From: Massilia sp. YIM B02763 | Lineage (GTDB): Bacteria > Pseudomonadota > Gammaproteobacteria > Burkholderiales > Burkholderiaceae_D | Assembly (NCBI RefSeq): GCF_030412015.1 | Contig: NZ_JASNRD010000002.1 | Location: 186,001-250,000 of the forward strand | Length of the DNA: 64,000 bases | Direction: 5' to 3' | In this document: in pieces, positions 1 through 8,499 of the stretch | Layout: each line of letters begins with the position of its first letter | Position numbering within the stretch: the first letter of the stretch is position 1 | Made by a program: the position numbers and the translations under genes | The notes under the pieces: model-generated | What the model was told of the DNA's origin: nothing | What the model saw: the letters and a program-made list of their open reading frames with translations, nothing else | Databases searched by the model: none

Positions 1-1085
1 GCAAGATCCTGGCCGGCAAGGCCGCCGCCGTCAGCGCCGGCCTGGGCACCAACACGGACGTGGTCGCGGGCACGGCCGGCGCCACCGACGTCGAGACGAT
101 GCTGCAGATGGTATGGCTGAAGTTCGCCGGCGTGCGGCGCGACGAGGACCTGTACAAATCCTTCATCGGCAAGCAGATGGAACTCGCGCGCAACCGCCTG
201 GGCCAGCCGGGCGCGCTGTTCGGCGACGCCGTGCTGGCCACGCTGTACGACAACAATCCGCGCGCGCCGCGCGCCCTGCGTCCCGAAGACATCGCGCGCA
301 TCGACCTGGACCGCGCCATCGCGATCTACCGCGAGCGCTTTTCCAGCGCCAAGGACCTGACCTTCATCTTCGTGGGCAGCTTCGACGTGGCCGCCATCAA
401 GCCGCTGCTGGCTACCTACCTGGGCAGCCTGCCCACGCCCGACATCCCGACCGCCTACCGCGACCTGGGCATCCGCCCGGTGAAGGGCGTGGTCAAGAAA
501 GTGGTGAACAGCGGCTCGGAAGACCGCAGCACCGTGTCGCTGACCTTCACGGGTCCGGCCGACGTGACGGAAAAGGAAGAGCTGCGCCTGGGCGCGCTGA
601 CGGAAGTGATGAACCTGCGCATCATCGACGTGCTGCGCGAAAAGATGGGCCTGATCTACGGCGGCGGCATGGAAGGCTCGATGACGCGCCTGCCCTACAG
701 CCACTACACGGTCGGCGTGACGCTGCCGACCGGCCCGCAGAACGTGGGCAAGGTCGTCGACGCCACCTTCGCCGAGATCGAGCGCCTGCGTACGCGCGGC
801 CCCGAGCAGTCCGAACTGGACAAGGTCAAGACCAACTGGCTCCAGTCCTACCGCAAGTCGCTGCAGGACAACGGCTACTGGCTGGCTACGCTGCAGACCT
901 CGCTGACCGAGGGAACGGACCCGGCCAACATCCTGCGCTTCGACAAGGAAGTGGCGGCGCTGACGGCGGACGACGTGAAGCAGGCGGCGCAGCGTTACCT
1001 GAACACGCAGAACTACGTGCAGGTGGTGTTGAATCCGGAGAATCCGGCGACCGCCAAGCGGGAGCAGGCGGTGTCGCAACGGTAA
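1..1085 (+). CDS. M16 family zinc peptidase, C-terminal part (5' end outside window)
   Basis: The reading frame is open from the first bases of the window and ends with TAA at 1083-1085, so only the last roughly 360 residues are present. The segment reads like the C-terminal non-catalytic repeats of M16 (PqqL/insulinase-like) peptidases. It contains VLREKMGLIYGGGMEG, a pattern typical of the second M16 domain pair (REK...IYG), and ends in a charged tail. The HxxEH zinc site expected in the N-terminal half is upstream of the window and cannot be checked. M16 enzymes of this type usually degrade peptides in the periplasm. It converges on the S9 peptidase gene, with a repeat-filled gap between them. 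Confidence 0.85.
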   Translation, partial: KILAGKAAAVSAGLGTNTDVVAGTAGATDVETMLQMVWLKFAGVRRDEDLYKSFIGKQMELARNRLGQPGALFGDAVLATLYDNNPRAPRALRPEDIARIDLDRAIAIYRERFSSAKDLTFIFVGSFDVAAIKPLLATYLGSLPTPDIPTAYRDLGIRPVKGVVKKVVNSGSEDRSTVSLTFTGPADVTEKEELRLGALTEVMNLRIIDVLREKMGLIYGGGMEGSMTRLPYSHYTVGVTLPTGPQNVGKVVDATFAEIERLRTRGPEQSELDKVKTNWLQSYRKSLQDNGYWLATLQTSLTEGTDPANILRFDKEVAALTADDVKQAAQRYLNTQNYVQVVLNPENPATAKREQAVSQR

Positions 1086-1093
1086 GGCGTGGG

Positions 1094-1303
1094 GTGGACG
1101 GCTCCGCCGTCCACGCGGTGATACGTACCGGCCGATTCCTCGAAACCGACATCGGCGCCGTTACAAGTCCCGGCCTCGCCAACGAGCGTTGACATCGGCG
1201 CCGTTACAGGTCACGGCCTCGCCAACGAACGTAGACATCGGCGCCGTTACAGGTTACGGCCTCGCCAACGAACGTTGAACGCGTGGACGGCATAGCCGTC
1301 CAC
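1094..1303. repeat. BIME-like pair of inverted palindromic repeats
   Basis: Two 21-base palindromes of the form GTGGACGGC-N3-GCCGTCCAC lie at 1094-1114 and 1283-1303. Their flanks are mirror images: the first is preceded by GG and followed by GCGGTG, and the second is preceded by GCG and followed by CCTAC, so the pair is head-to-head. The same paired arrangement recurs at 34478-34598. Paired inverted palindromes between genes resemble REP/BIME elements. They sit between two convergent genes and could act as a transcription terminator or mRNA 3'-end stabiliser for both; that role is inferred. Confidence 0.75.
1148..1276. repeat. 43-bp tandem repeat, three copies
   Basis: Three direct copies of a 43-base unit occupy 1148-1190, 1191-1233 and 1234-1276. 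Each begins GACATCGGCGCCGTTACA and ends with GCCAACGA(A/G)CGT(T/A). The copies differ at only a few positions. They fill the space between the two palindromes of the surrounding BIME-like element. No credible gene overlaps them. Confidence 0.85.
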
Positions 1304-1310
1304 CCTACCG

Positions 1311-3269
1311 TCACCGCAGGTATTTGGCGAACCAGGCCAATTCGCGCGCACGCAAGTCCTTCTGGTGCTCCGGCTTGCGCAGCGCATGCCCCTCGTCCTC
1401 GTACACCACCAGCGCGGTCGGCGTGCCCATCGCCTTCAGGCCGTGCCAGAACTCGAACGACTGCGCCGGCGGACACTCGACATCGCGCTCGCCCACGTAG
1501 ATGAGCGTCGGCGTCTTGGCCGCCTTGATCGACTCGATCGGCGAGGCGGCACGGTACACGGCCGGATCGTCGTACATGGTGGCGCCGAAGAACGGCACCA
1601 TCCACTGGTCGATGCCGTTCTGGCCGTAGTAGCTGATCCAGTTGGCGATGCCAGCGCCGGCGACGGCCGCCTTGAAGCGCTGGCTGTGCGTCACGCCCCA
1701 CATCGTCATGAAGCCGCCGTAGGAATGGCCCATCAGGCCCAGGCGTTCGCCGTCGATCGGCGCCTGCTTGATCGCGGCATCGACGCCGGCCAGGATGTCG
1801 CGCCAGTCGCCGCCGCCGAAGTCGCGCCTGTTGGCGCTGCCGAACGCGCTGCCCTGGCCGTAGCTGCCGCGCGGGTTCGGCATGAACACGAAGTAGCCGG
1901 CCTTGACGAGGTCGCGCGCCAGCGGGTTGCCGCTGTCGCCGGCGGCCACGTAGCGCGGCGTCACGGCGGCAGCGGGGCCGCCGTGCACCTGCACGATCAT
2001 CGGATACTTCTTGCCGGACTCGATCTTCGTGGGACCGATCAGCCAGCCCTGCACGTCGTAGCCGTCGTTGGTCCAGCCGACGCTGCGCGCCGACACCTGG
2101 GCGGTGAAACCCTCGTTGTCGCGCGTGACGGGCGCCAGGTCCGGCAGGCGGCCGGCGACGATGCGCGGCGCGTGCTCGTAGTCCTCGTGGACGGAGGCGG
2201 CGATCTTGCCGTCGGCGCTGAACGCGAAGCGGCCGTCGCGGCCGGCCGACGCGGTGACGGGGCCCTTCCACAGGATGCGCGCGCTGCGCGCGGCCGGGTC
2301 GATCGTCGCCACGCCCGCGTCCGACCCTGCCAGCACGGAGGCAAGCAGTTCCTTGCCGCGCCAGGCGATGCCGTTGAAGGTGCCCTTGTAGTTGGGGGTG
2401 ACGTCGACCGGCTGGCCGCCGTCGATCGACACGGTGTAGACGTCGCCGCCCACGGAACCGAAGTCGCTCATCAGGCCGCCGATGAAGGCGACCGTGCGGC
2501 CGTCCGGCGACACGTGCGGCATGTTCATCTGCATCTTCGGCGCCGCCAGCACGCGCAGCTTGCCGCTGGCAGCATCGACGTGGCCGAGGGTCGCGACCCA
2601 CCAGTTGTTGTCGCCGTTCCCCTTGGCGCTGGTGACGACGAAGCCCCTGCCGTCCGGGGTCCAGTCGTATTCGTAGACGAAGGTGTCGGCGGGCGACACC
2701 AGGCGCACCTCGCCGCCCGCGGCGGGGATCACGGCGATGCGCTGCTCGTCCTCTTCCTGCGCGAGGCCGATCTCGCCGACCTGGCGCGCGCCCGCTTCCA
2801 CGGCACCCGTCAGTTTCCTGGCGCCGACGGTGGCGAGGAAGGCCAGCTGGCGGCCGTCCGGCGACCAGCGCACGGTGCTGGCCACGCCCTTCACGCTGGC
2901 CAGCGCCGACATCCTGCCGTCCTTGAGCAGGTAGACGGTGGCCGTGCCGGCCTTCGGATCGCTGCCGACGACGGCCAGCGCCTTGCCATCCGGCGACCAG
3001 GCCGGGGCATCGAGACGGCAGCCCTGGCAATCGGACTGGTACGTGGTGGCGATCCTGCCGCCGGCGCGCTCGCGCACGACGACGCGCGGACCCGCCTTCG
3101 CTTCGCCGTCCACGCTCTCGATCGCGGCGATGCGCTCGCCCGCGCCGTCCAGCGCCAGCGCGCGGTAGCTGCGCATTCCACTCGGGTCGGCCGAGGCCAG
3201 TCCGGCTGCTGCCAGCAGCGCCAGCAGCGTCGCCGCCTGTGCCACCGTCTTCGTATGCTTCTTGGTCAT
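1311..3269 (-). CDS. S9 family prolyl oligopeptidase-type peptidase
   Basis: This 652-residue protein starts with a Sec-type signal peptide (MTKKH, then a hydrophobic Ala/Leu run ending near AGLASA), so it should act in the periplasm. Residues of roughly 40-380 form WD40/beta-propeller-like repeats (WSPDGKALAVVGSD, WTPDGRGFVVTS, SPDGRTVAFIGG), as in the lid domain of S9 enzymes. The C-terminal third is an alpha/beta hydrolase with the nucleophile motif GHSYGG, an acid in YVGERDVECP and a histidine in DEGHALRKPEH. These enzymes cleave peptides, often after proline or as acylaminoacyl peptidases; the exact specificity cannot be read. The start is the ATG directly before the signal peptide. It converges with the M16 gene upstream. 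Confidence 0.9.
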   Translation of the reverse strand: MTKKHTKTVAQAATLLALLAAAGLASADPSGMRSYRALALDGAGERIAAIESVDGEAKAGPRVVVRERAGGRIATTYQSDCQGCRLDAPAWSPDGKALAVVGSDPKAGTATVYLLKDGRMSALASVKGVASTVRWSPDGRQLAFLATVGARKLTGAVEAGARQVGEIGLAQEEDEQRIAVIPAAGGEVRLVSPADTFVYEYDWTPDGRGFVVTSAKGNGDNNWWVATLGHVDAASGKLRVLAAPKMQMNMPHVSPDGRTVAFIGGLMSDFGSVGGDVYTVSIDGGQPVDVTPNYKGTFNGIAWRGKELLASVLAGSDAGVATIDPAARSARILWKGPVTASAGRDGRFAFSADGKIAASVHEDYEHAPRIVAGRLPDLAPVTRDNEGFTAQVSARSVGWTNDGYDVQGWLIGPTKIESGKKYPMIVQVHGGPAAAVTPRYVAAGDSGNPLARDLVKAGYFVFMPNPRGSYGQGSAFGSANRRDFGGGDWRDILAGVDAAIKQAPIDGERLGLMGHSYGGFMTMWGVTHSQRFKAAVAGAGIANWISYYGQNGIDQWMVPFFGATMYDDPAVYRAASPIESIKAAKTPTLIYVGERDVECPPAQSFEFWHGLKAMGTPTALVVYEDEGHALRKPEHQKDLRARELAWFAKYLR

Positions 3270-3423
3270 GTCGCGTCCTGATGGTTTGTCATTGTGGGGG
3301 CGACAATTCTCTCGTCAATACGGACGCGCGCATGCCGCGCCTACATTGCTGGAATTGCCAGCAAGCAGTCTACGCCAATTGCTTTTTGGAAGAAATATTT
3401 GTTTCACGCCGGCCTCCTCGGCC

Positions 3424-4346
3424 TCACACCGGCCCCGGGGCGATGTCCAGCACGCCTTCCCCGGCCAGGATCGACACCTGCTCGACCAGCGCCCGCATCT
3501 TCGGCTGGTTCTGGCTGCGCATCGGAAAATACAGGTACAAGCCCGACGTCTCCGGTACGCAGCCGGCGAGCACGCGCACGAGACGGCCATGGGCGACGTC
3601 GTCTTCGATCTCGATATCCGGCAGGTAGGCGATGCCGAGGCCCTGGCGGGCGAGCTCGGCGATCATGCGGGTATCGTTGGCGCACAGCGCTGCCTGCGTA
3701 TCGAGCTGAAACTCGCCCTCGCCGTCCCGGAGCCGCCATGGCGGCAGCGCGCCGGACGTCGAAAAACGGTAGCGGATCGTGCGATGCGCCAGCAGCTGGC
3801 GCGGGACGGCGGGGGCACCGTGCTCCTCGACATACCGGGGCGACGCCACGAGGGACCACGACAGGGGCCGGCTGAGGCGAACGGCCACCATGTCCTGCGC
3901 AATCGCCTGCCCCAGCCGCACGCCCGCGTCGTAGCCGGCCGCCAGCAGGTCGACGAGGCCATCGTCGAGCGAGAGGTCGAAGGTGATGTCCGGGTAGCGC
4001 GCCTGCATGCGCGGCACCAGGTGGCGCGCCAGCAGGAATCCGAACGCCCGCGGCGCCGTCACCCGCAGATGGCCTGAGGGGCGCTGTTGGAACCGGGCCA
4101 GCTCCGCGAAGGCGTCGTCGATCTGGCCGACGGCGGGCCCGAGCGCGGCAAGGAGAGAAGCGCCGGCATCGGTCAGGGAAACGCGGCGCGTATTGCGGGT
4201 GAACAGGGTCACGCCATGCCGGCTCTCCAGCGCGCGTACACCTTTGCTGACTGCCGTCGGACTGACCTCCAGCTTCGGGCGGCCAGGGTGAAACTGCGCA
4301 GTTCGGCAACGGCAAGGAACAACCGTATCAATTCCAGGGAGCTCAT
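3424..4346 (-). pseudogene. LysR-family regulator, single-base frameshift in the helix-turn-helix
   Basis: Two frames must be joined to recover a normal LysR protein. The ATG at 4346-4344 opens MSSLELIRLFLAVAELRSFT-LAAR, the first half of a LysR winged helix. The other frame then continues KLEVSPTAVSKGVRALESR with the recognition helix and the full effector domain to 3424. The switch falls near 4276-4282, where one base appears to be missing. The joined product would be about 307 residues, normal for the family. Without the correction, the downstream frame has only a non-LysR leader starting at 4380. It is divergent from the NTF2-like/SDR pair and was presumably its regulator. It is either a true pseudogene or a sequencing error; both are possible. 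Confidence 0.8.
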
Positions 4347-4357
4347 CGTTCCAGTTG

Positions 4358-4372
4358 TGAACCTGTGGTTCA
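4358..4372. promoter_or_regulatory. 15-bp dyad, candidate LysR operator
   Basis: The perfect palindrome TGAACC-TGT-GGTTCA lies just upstream of the LysR start codon, in the divergent gap shared with the NTF2-like gene. LysR regulators often bind interrupted dyads in such positions. Assignment to this regulator is inferred from location only. Confidence 0.45.
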
Positions 4373-4450
4373 AGGAGCATAGCCGTTTCATGGCTTTTTC
4401 GCCATGCCGCCGGGCCCTACACTGGCCCCATACAAACAAGGAGAACCCGC

Positions 4451-4777
4451 ATGATTCCATTACCTTCCCAGATCGCCACCTACGTCGAGGCAAGCAACAA
4501 CCAGGATCCTGCCGGCGTCGCGCGCTGCTTCGTCGCGGATGCCATCGTCGACGACGACGGCACCGTGAAGCGCGGCAACGCCGAGATCGCCGCATGGGCG
4601 CAGCACAGTGCCGAGCGCTACCGTGCCACGATCGATCCCCAGACCCTCGTGGACAGCGACGGCCTGCGCGTGCTACGTGCCAGTGTGAGCGGCAACTTCC
4701 CAGGCAGCCCCACGATGCTGGAATTCCGCTTCGCGCTGCAGCCCGACGGCATCGGGTCGCTGGAGGTCCGCGCATGA
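4451..4777 (+). CDS. NTF2-like / SnoaL-like small protein
   Basis: A 108-residue protein with the pattern of the NTF2-like superfamily: an N-terminal helix (IATYVEASNNQDPAGVARCFVADAIVDDDG) followed by a curved sheet. Members act as small ketosteroid isomerase- or polyketide cyclase-like enzymes, or as ligand-binding proteins. The start has a good Shine-Dalgarno AAGGAG seven bases before ATG. The stop overlaps the start of the downstream SDR gene (ATGA), so the two are probably translationally coupled. The divergent LysR gene, although frameshifted, is the likely regulator. The substrate is not evident. Confidence 0.7.
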   Translation: MIPLPSQIATYVEASNNQDPAGVARCFVADAIVDDDGTVKRGNAEIAAWAQHSAERYRATIDPQTLVDSDGLRVLRASVSGNFPGSPTMLEFRFALQPDGIGSLEVRA

Positions 4778-5553
4778 ACGACCGTTCCTTCCACGGCAAG
4801 CACGTGCTGGTCACGGGCGGCACCAAGGGGATGGGCGAGGCGCTCGTCCACGTGCTGGCGCAACGCGGCGCAACCGTGATCAGCACGGCGCGCCACGCGC
4901 CGGCGGCGCCGTGCCCCGGCGTCCGCTACCTGCAGGCCGACGTCGGCACGGCCGCAGGCGCACGCCACGCGGCCGAGGCCGTCCTGGGCGAGTTCGGCCA
5001 CCTCGACTTCCTGGTCAATAACGTCGGCGGCTCCGCGGCACCGGGAGGCGGCGCGCTGGCGCTCGACGATGGGGAGTGGGATGCCGCGCTCCAGCAGAAC
5101 CTGATGTCCGCCGTGCGGCTGGACCGCGCCTTCCTGCCGGGCATGCTGGAACGGCGCGCGGGCGCCATCGTCCACATCACATCGATCCAGCGCCTGCTGC
5201 CCTTGCACGAATCCACCGTCGCCTATGCGGCGGCGAAAGCGGCGCTGCGCAACTACAGCAAGTCGCTCGCGAACGAATTCGGACCGCGCGGCATCCGCGT
5301 CAACTGCGTGGCGCCCGGCTTCATCGAGACCGGCGCGGCACAGGACTTCATCCAGCGCCTGGCCGCGCACCGGGCAAGCAGCGAGGACGCGGCGAGGCAG
5401 GCCGTCATGGATTCGCTCGGCGGCATTCCGATCGGCCGGCCGGGGCAGCCGCAGGAGGTCGCGGAACTGGTCGCCTTCCTGCTGTCGCCGCTTGCGGCGT
5501 CGGTGCACGGCGCGGAGATCGTGATCGACGGCGGAACGATTCCCACCGTCTAG
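4774..5553 (+). CDS. SDR family oxidoreductase
   Basis: A 259-residue classical short-chain dehydrogenase/reductase. It has the NAD(P)-binding motif TGGTKGMG near residues 14-21, LVNNVGG around residue 85, a catalytic serine in HITSIQ, and the YxxxK pair in YAAAKAALR. The C-terminus has the usual NCVAPGFIETGAA and AEIVIDGGT segments. It reduces or oxidises an unknown alcohol/carbonyl in the cytoplasm. The ATG overlaps the stop of the NTF2-like gene, and the pair probably forms a two-gene operon acting on one substrate. Confidence 0.88.
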   Translation: MNDRSFHGKHVLVTGGTKGMGEALVHVLAQRGATVISTARHAPAAPCPGVRYLQADVGTAAGARHAAEAVLGEFGHLDFLVNNVGGSAAPGGGALALDDGEWDAALQQNLMSAVRLDRAFLPGMLERRAGAIVHITSIQRLLPLHESTVAYAAAKAALRNYSKSLANEFGPRGIRVNCVAPGFIETGAAQDFIQRLAAHRASSEDAARQAVMDSLGGIPIGRPGQPQEVAELVAFLLSPLAASVHGAEIVIDGGTIPTV

Positions 5554-5564
5554 ACTGATGCTGC

Positions 5565-6203
5565 TCAGGCCTTGCTGGTCGCGCTCAGCATGCGCTCGAC
5601 GTAGCGCGCGATCAGGTCGATCTCGAGGTTGACCTTGGCGCCGGCATGCAGGTGCTTGAGCGTGGTGACGGCGATCGTGTGCGGGATCAGGTTGATCGAG
5701 AAACGGCAGCAGGCGGCGGCGCTGCCTTCCGCGCGCACGTCCTGGACGTCGTTGACGGTCAGCGACACGCCGTTGACGACGATCGAGCCTTTATAGGCCA
5801 GGAACTTGCCCAGTTCCTGGGGCGCATCGACGACCAGCTTGTACGACTCGCCGACCTGCTCGAAGCTGTGCACGGTGCCGAGGCCGTCGACGTGGCCGGA
5901 CACGAGGTGGCCGCCCAGGCGCTCGGCCAGCGTCAGCGCCTTTTCCAGGTTCACTTCGCCCGGCTGGTCCAGGCCGACGGTGCGGTTCAGGCTTTCGCGC
6001 GAGACGTCGACGGCGAAGGCGCTGTCGTTCTTCTCGACCACGGTCATGCAGGCGCCGTTGATCGAGATCGAGTCGCCCAGCGCGACGTCGGCCAGCGGCA
6101 GGCCGCCCGCGTCGATGTCCAGGCGCACGCCGGCGAACGAACCGCCTTCCAGCGGCTTGACAGTCTTGATGCTGCCCACGGCAGCGACGATTCCAGTAAA
6201 CAT
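5565..6203 (-). CDS. ribE: Riboflavin synthase alpha subunit
   Basis: A 212-residue protein beginning with the family signature MFTGIVAAVG. It catalyses the dismutation of two 6,7-dimethyl-8-ribityllumazine molecules to riboflavin. It has the expected duplicated lumazine-binding fold: the first repeat at about residues 1-97 (INGACMTVV) and the second from GGHLVSGHVDG onward (VNGVSLTVNDV). Length is normal. It lies 23 bases after ribD on the same strand, so the two probably form one unit. The lumazine synthase and ribBA genes are not in this window. Confidence 0.95.
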   Translation of the reverse strand: MFTGIVAAVGSIKTVKPLEGGSFAGVRLDIDAGGLPLADVALGDSISINGACMTVVEKNDSAFAVDVSRESLNRTVGLDQPGEVNLEKALTLAERLGGHLVSGHVDGLGTVHSFEQVGESYKLVVDAPQELGKFLAYKGSIVVNGVSLTVNDVQDVRAEGSAAACCRFSINLIPHTIAVTTLKHLHAGAKVNLEIDLIARYVERMLSATSKA

Positions 6204-6226
6204 GGTGGTTCCTTCGTGTTGAATGC

Positions 6227-7348
6227 TTATGCGTGTTGATGTTGTTCGTGGTCGAAGCGGGCGACGATGCGCAGGTCCGGCCCGACCTGGGCCACGCCGT
6301 GGAAGCGCAGCTGGCGCTTGTCCGCCAGGCGCGCCAGCGGCGGCAGCGCGAACATGCCCTGCCCCGGCCCGACCAGGCTGGGCGCCAGGTAGACCAGCAA
6401 TTCGTCGACGCAGCCTTCGCGCACGAGCGAGGCGTTCAGTTTCGAACCGGCCTCGACGTGCAGCTCGTTGATCTCGCGCCGGCCCAGTTCCAGCATCAGC
6501 GCCGGCAGGTCGACCTTGCCGGCAGCGTTGGGCAGCATGAGGATCTCGTGGCCGCGCGCGCGCAGGGCTGCTTCCTTGGCGACATCCGGCTGCGCCGCCA
6601 CGATCCAGCACGGCGCTCCCTGCAGGATGCGCGCGTCCAGGTCGATGTCGAGGCGGCTGTCGACGATCACGCGGCGCGGCGCCACGGCGTTGTCCGGCAG
6701 GTCGATGCCGCGCACGGTGAGCTGCGGGTCGTCGGCCTTGACGGTGCCGATGCCGGTCAGGATCGCGCTCGCGCGGGCGCGCCAGGCATGGCCGTCGGTG
6801 CGCGCCTGCGGGCTGGTGATCCACTGGCTCTCGCCGTTCTCCAGCGCGGTGGCGCCATCCAGGCTGGCGGCCGTCTTCAGGCGCACCCACGGGCGGCCGT
6901 GGCGCATGCGCTGGAAGAAGCCGATGTTCAATTCGTGGGCCTGGTCCGCCATGAGGCCTGCGCTGACCTCGATGCCGGCCGCTTCCAGCTGGGCCAGTCC
7001 CCGTCCCGCCACCAGCGGGTTCGGATCGGTCATGGCGGCGACCACGCGGCCCAGCCCCGCCTGCACCAGCGCGTTCGAGCACGGCGGCGTGCGGCCGTAG
7101 TGGCTGCACGGCTCCAGCGTCACGTAGGCGGTGGCGCCGCGCACGTCGTTGCCGCGCGCCTGGGCGTCGCGCAGCGCCTGGATCTCGGCATGGGCCTGGC
7201 CGGCCGGCTGCGTGTGGCCGGCGCCGATGACGGCGCCGTCCTTCACGATCACGCAGCCGATGCGCGGGTTGGGCGCGGTGATGCTCATGCCTTTAGCCGC
7301 CCATTCCAGGGCCAGCGCCATGCCTTCGGTATCGCTCAGTATCTGCAC
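6227..7348 (-). CDS. ribD: Bifunctional riboflavin deaminase/reductase
   Basis: The protein performs the deaminase and reductase steps of riboflavin synthesis. The N-terminal CMP/dCMP-deaminase-like domain has the zinc motifs HAEIQAL and PCSHYGRTPPC. The C-terminal half is the RibD reductase domain (VRLKTAASLDGATALENGESQWIT). A GTG start at 7348 is chosen because AAGGAA lies nine bases upstream and the protein then begins VQILSDTEGMALALEWA, as in homologues. A longer ATG start at 7408 would overlap the fimT stop and add 20 unlikely residues. The protein is 373 residues, normal for the family. ribE follows immediately. Confidence 0.93.
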   Translation of the reverse strand: MQILSDTEGMALALEWAAKGMSITAPNPRIGCVIVKDGAVIGAGHTQPAGQAHAEIQALRDAQARGNDVRGATAYVTLEPCSHYGRTPPCSNALVQAGLGRVVAAMTDPNPLVAGRGLAQLEAAGIEVSAGLMADQAHELNIGFFQRMRHGRPWVRLKTAASLDGATALENGESQWITSPQARTDGHAWRARASAILTGIGTVKADDPQLTVRGIDLPDNAVAPRRVIVDSRLDIDLDARILQGAPCWIVAAQPDVAKEAALRARGHEILMLPNAAGKVDLPALMLELGRREINELHVEAGSKLNASLVREGCVDELLVYLAPSLVGPGQGMFALPPLARLADKRQLRFHGVAQVGPDLRIVARFDHEQHQHA

Positions 7349-7407
7349 CGTGTGTCGTTCCTTGCTGTGCTTCGTTCGTGCCGTCTGCGCCGGAAAACGC
7401 ATCGGCA

Positions 7408-7974
7408 TCAGGACGGCGGCGCGGAGGCGCCTTCGCAGTTGTCGTCGCGCGCCGGATCGCAGGTGCGCGCCCGTCCCAGCATATTGATTTTAATACGGCG
7501 GATGCCGTCGCCATGGAACAGCGACAGCGTGCCCCAGCGCGCGGCGGCGGCGTTCGTTGCGCTGCAGCTGCGCCCGGCGCCATTGTAGGCGATATAGAAC
7601 GGCGGCGCTGGGCTCGTGAAGGCGAAGTCGACGGCGATGCTCGGCGCCAGCGGTCCGTGCGCGGCGATGACGTCGTCGCCCGGCCCAGGCGCGCCATCGC
7701 CGTCGTTGTCCTGGAACACGGTCCAGCCGCGGGCCCAGTCGACGCCCGCCGGGTCGAGCGGCACCAGCTTCACCTGGCGCCCGCGTGCCAGCGCCTGGGC
7801 CCGCGCCAGGTTGATCGCGCCGAACAGGTCGCCCGTGGCGGCCTTGAGCTGCTGGGTGCGCAGCAGCGCGGCCAGGTCGGGCGCGCCGATCGCCAGCGTG
7901 ACGGCGCACACGGCCAGCACGACGGCCAGCTCCGCCAGCGAAAAGCCGCCGGTGGTCCTGGACCAGCCCCTCAT
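7408..7974 (-). CDS. fimT: GspH/FimT-family minor pseudopilin
   Basis: A 188-residue type IV minor pilin. The N-terminus has the prepilin peptidase site GG|FSLAEL followed by a hydrophobic helix (VVLAVCAVTLAIGAP). The remainder fits the GspH/FimT globular domain (LKAATGDLFGAINLARAQALARGRQVKL). It should be cleaved and N-methylated by PilD and then help prime pilus assembly at the inner membrane. It is last in the pilV-pilW-pilX-pilE-fimT run. Confidence 0.85.
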   Translation of the reverse strand: MRGWSRTTGGFSLAELAVVLAVCAVTLAIGAPDLAALLRTQQLKAATGDLFGAINLARAQALARGRQVKLVPLDPAGVDWARGWTVFQDNDGDGAPGPGDDVIAAHGPLAPSIAVDFAFTSPAPPFYIAYNGAGRSCSATNAAAARWGTLSLFHGDGIRRIKINMLGRARTCDPARDDNCEGASAPPS

Positions 7975-7981
7975 GGCGCCC

Positions 7982-8446
7982 TCATGGCCAGCAGCGCGCG
8001 CCGTTCGCCGCCTGCGCCCCCTGGCGCCCCTGGCTGTCCAGCGTCAGCGCGCCGCAATCCGGATCGCGGAAGCGCGCGTTGACGCGGGCCGTGCCGGGCC
8101 GGGCGCGCACCTCGACGCAGTCGGCGATCTCCATGCCCGGACACGCGTAGGCGTCCAGCTCGTAATGGCTGGACGCGGCCGCGGCGCCCGACCACCAGCG
8201 GAACGCGCCGGCATCCTCGTCCGGCATCCCGTCCGCCGCGAACGCCGTGTAGCCGTTGTGGCGCATCCGGTAGCGTTCCTGCGCCTGCATCGCCTCGATC
8301 AGCGCGAACTGCCCTTCCGCACGCTTGGTGCGCACGATATAGCCCGCATAGTTCGGATAGGCGAGCGCGCCAAGGATGGACAGGATGGCGAGCACGATCA
8401 GCATTTCGAGCAGGGTGAATCCTGCGGCATGGCGGGACGGCGTCAT
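7982..8446 (-). CDS. pilE: PilE-like type IV minor pilin
   Basis: A 154-residue pilin with cleavage site AAG|FTLLEMLIVLAILSILGALAYPNY, the most canonical type IV pilin N-terminus in the cluster. The C-terminus has cysteines that could form a disulfide (DCGALT and ARCWP). The ATG at 8446 is preferred because GAGG lies a few bases upstream; an earlier ATG at 8464 would add six residues. Its place among minor pilins suggests a PilE-type minor subunit rather than the major pilin. Confidence 0.85.
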   Translation of the reverse strand: MTPSRHAAGFTLLEMLIVLAILSILGALAYPNYAGYIVRTKRAEGQFALIEAMQAQERYRMRHNGYTAFAADGMPDEDAGAFRWWSGAAAASSHYELDAYACPGMEIADCVEVRARPGTARVNARFRDPDCGALTLDSQGRQGAQAANGARCWP

Positions 8447-8499
8447 CGGTACCTCGCAGATCACATGTTCATGTCACGTGCTTGTGTCACGTGCTTCTG

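Noticed and set aside
1365..3281. Long plus-strand frame opposite the S9 peptidase
   Set aside because: It is the antisense shadow of a well-supported GC-rich gene; the product is Arg/His/Ala-rich with no motifs.
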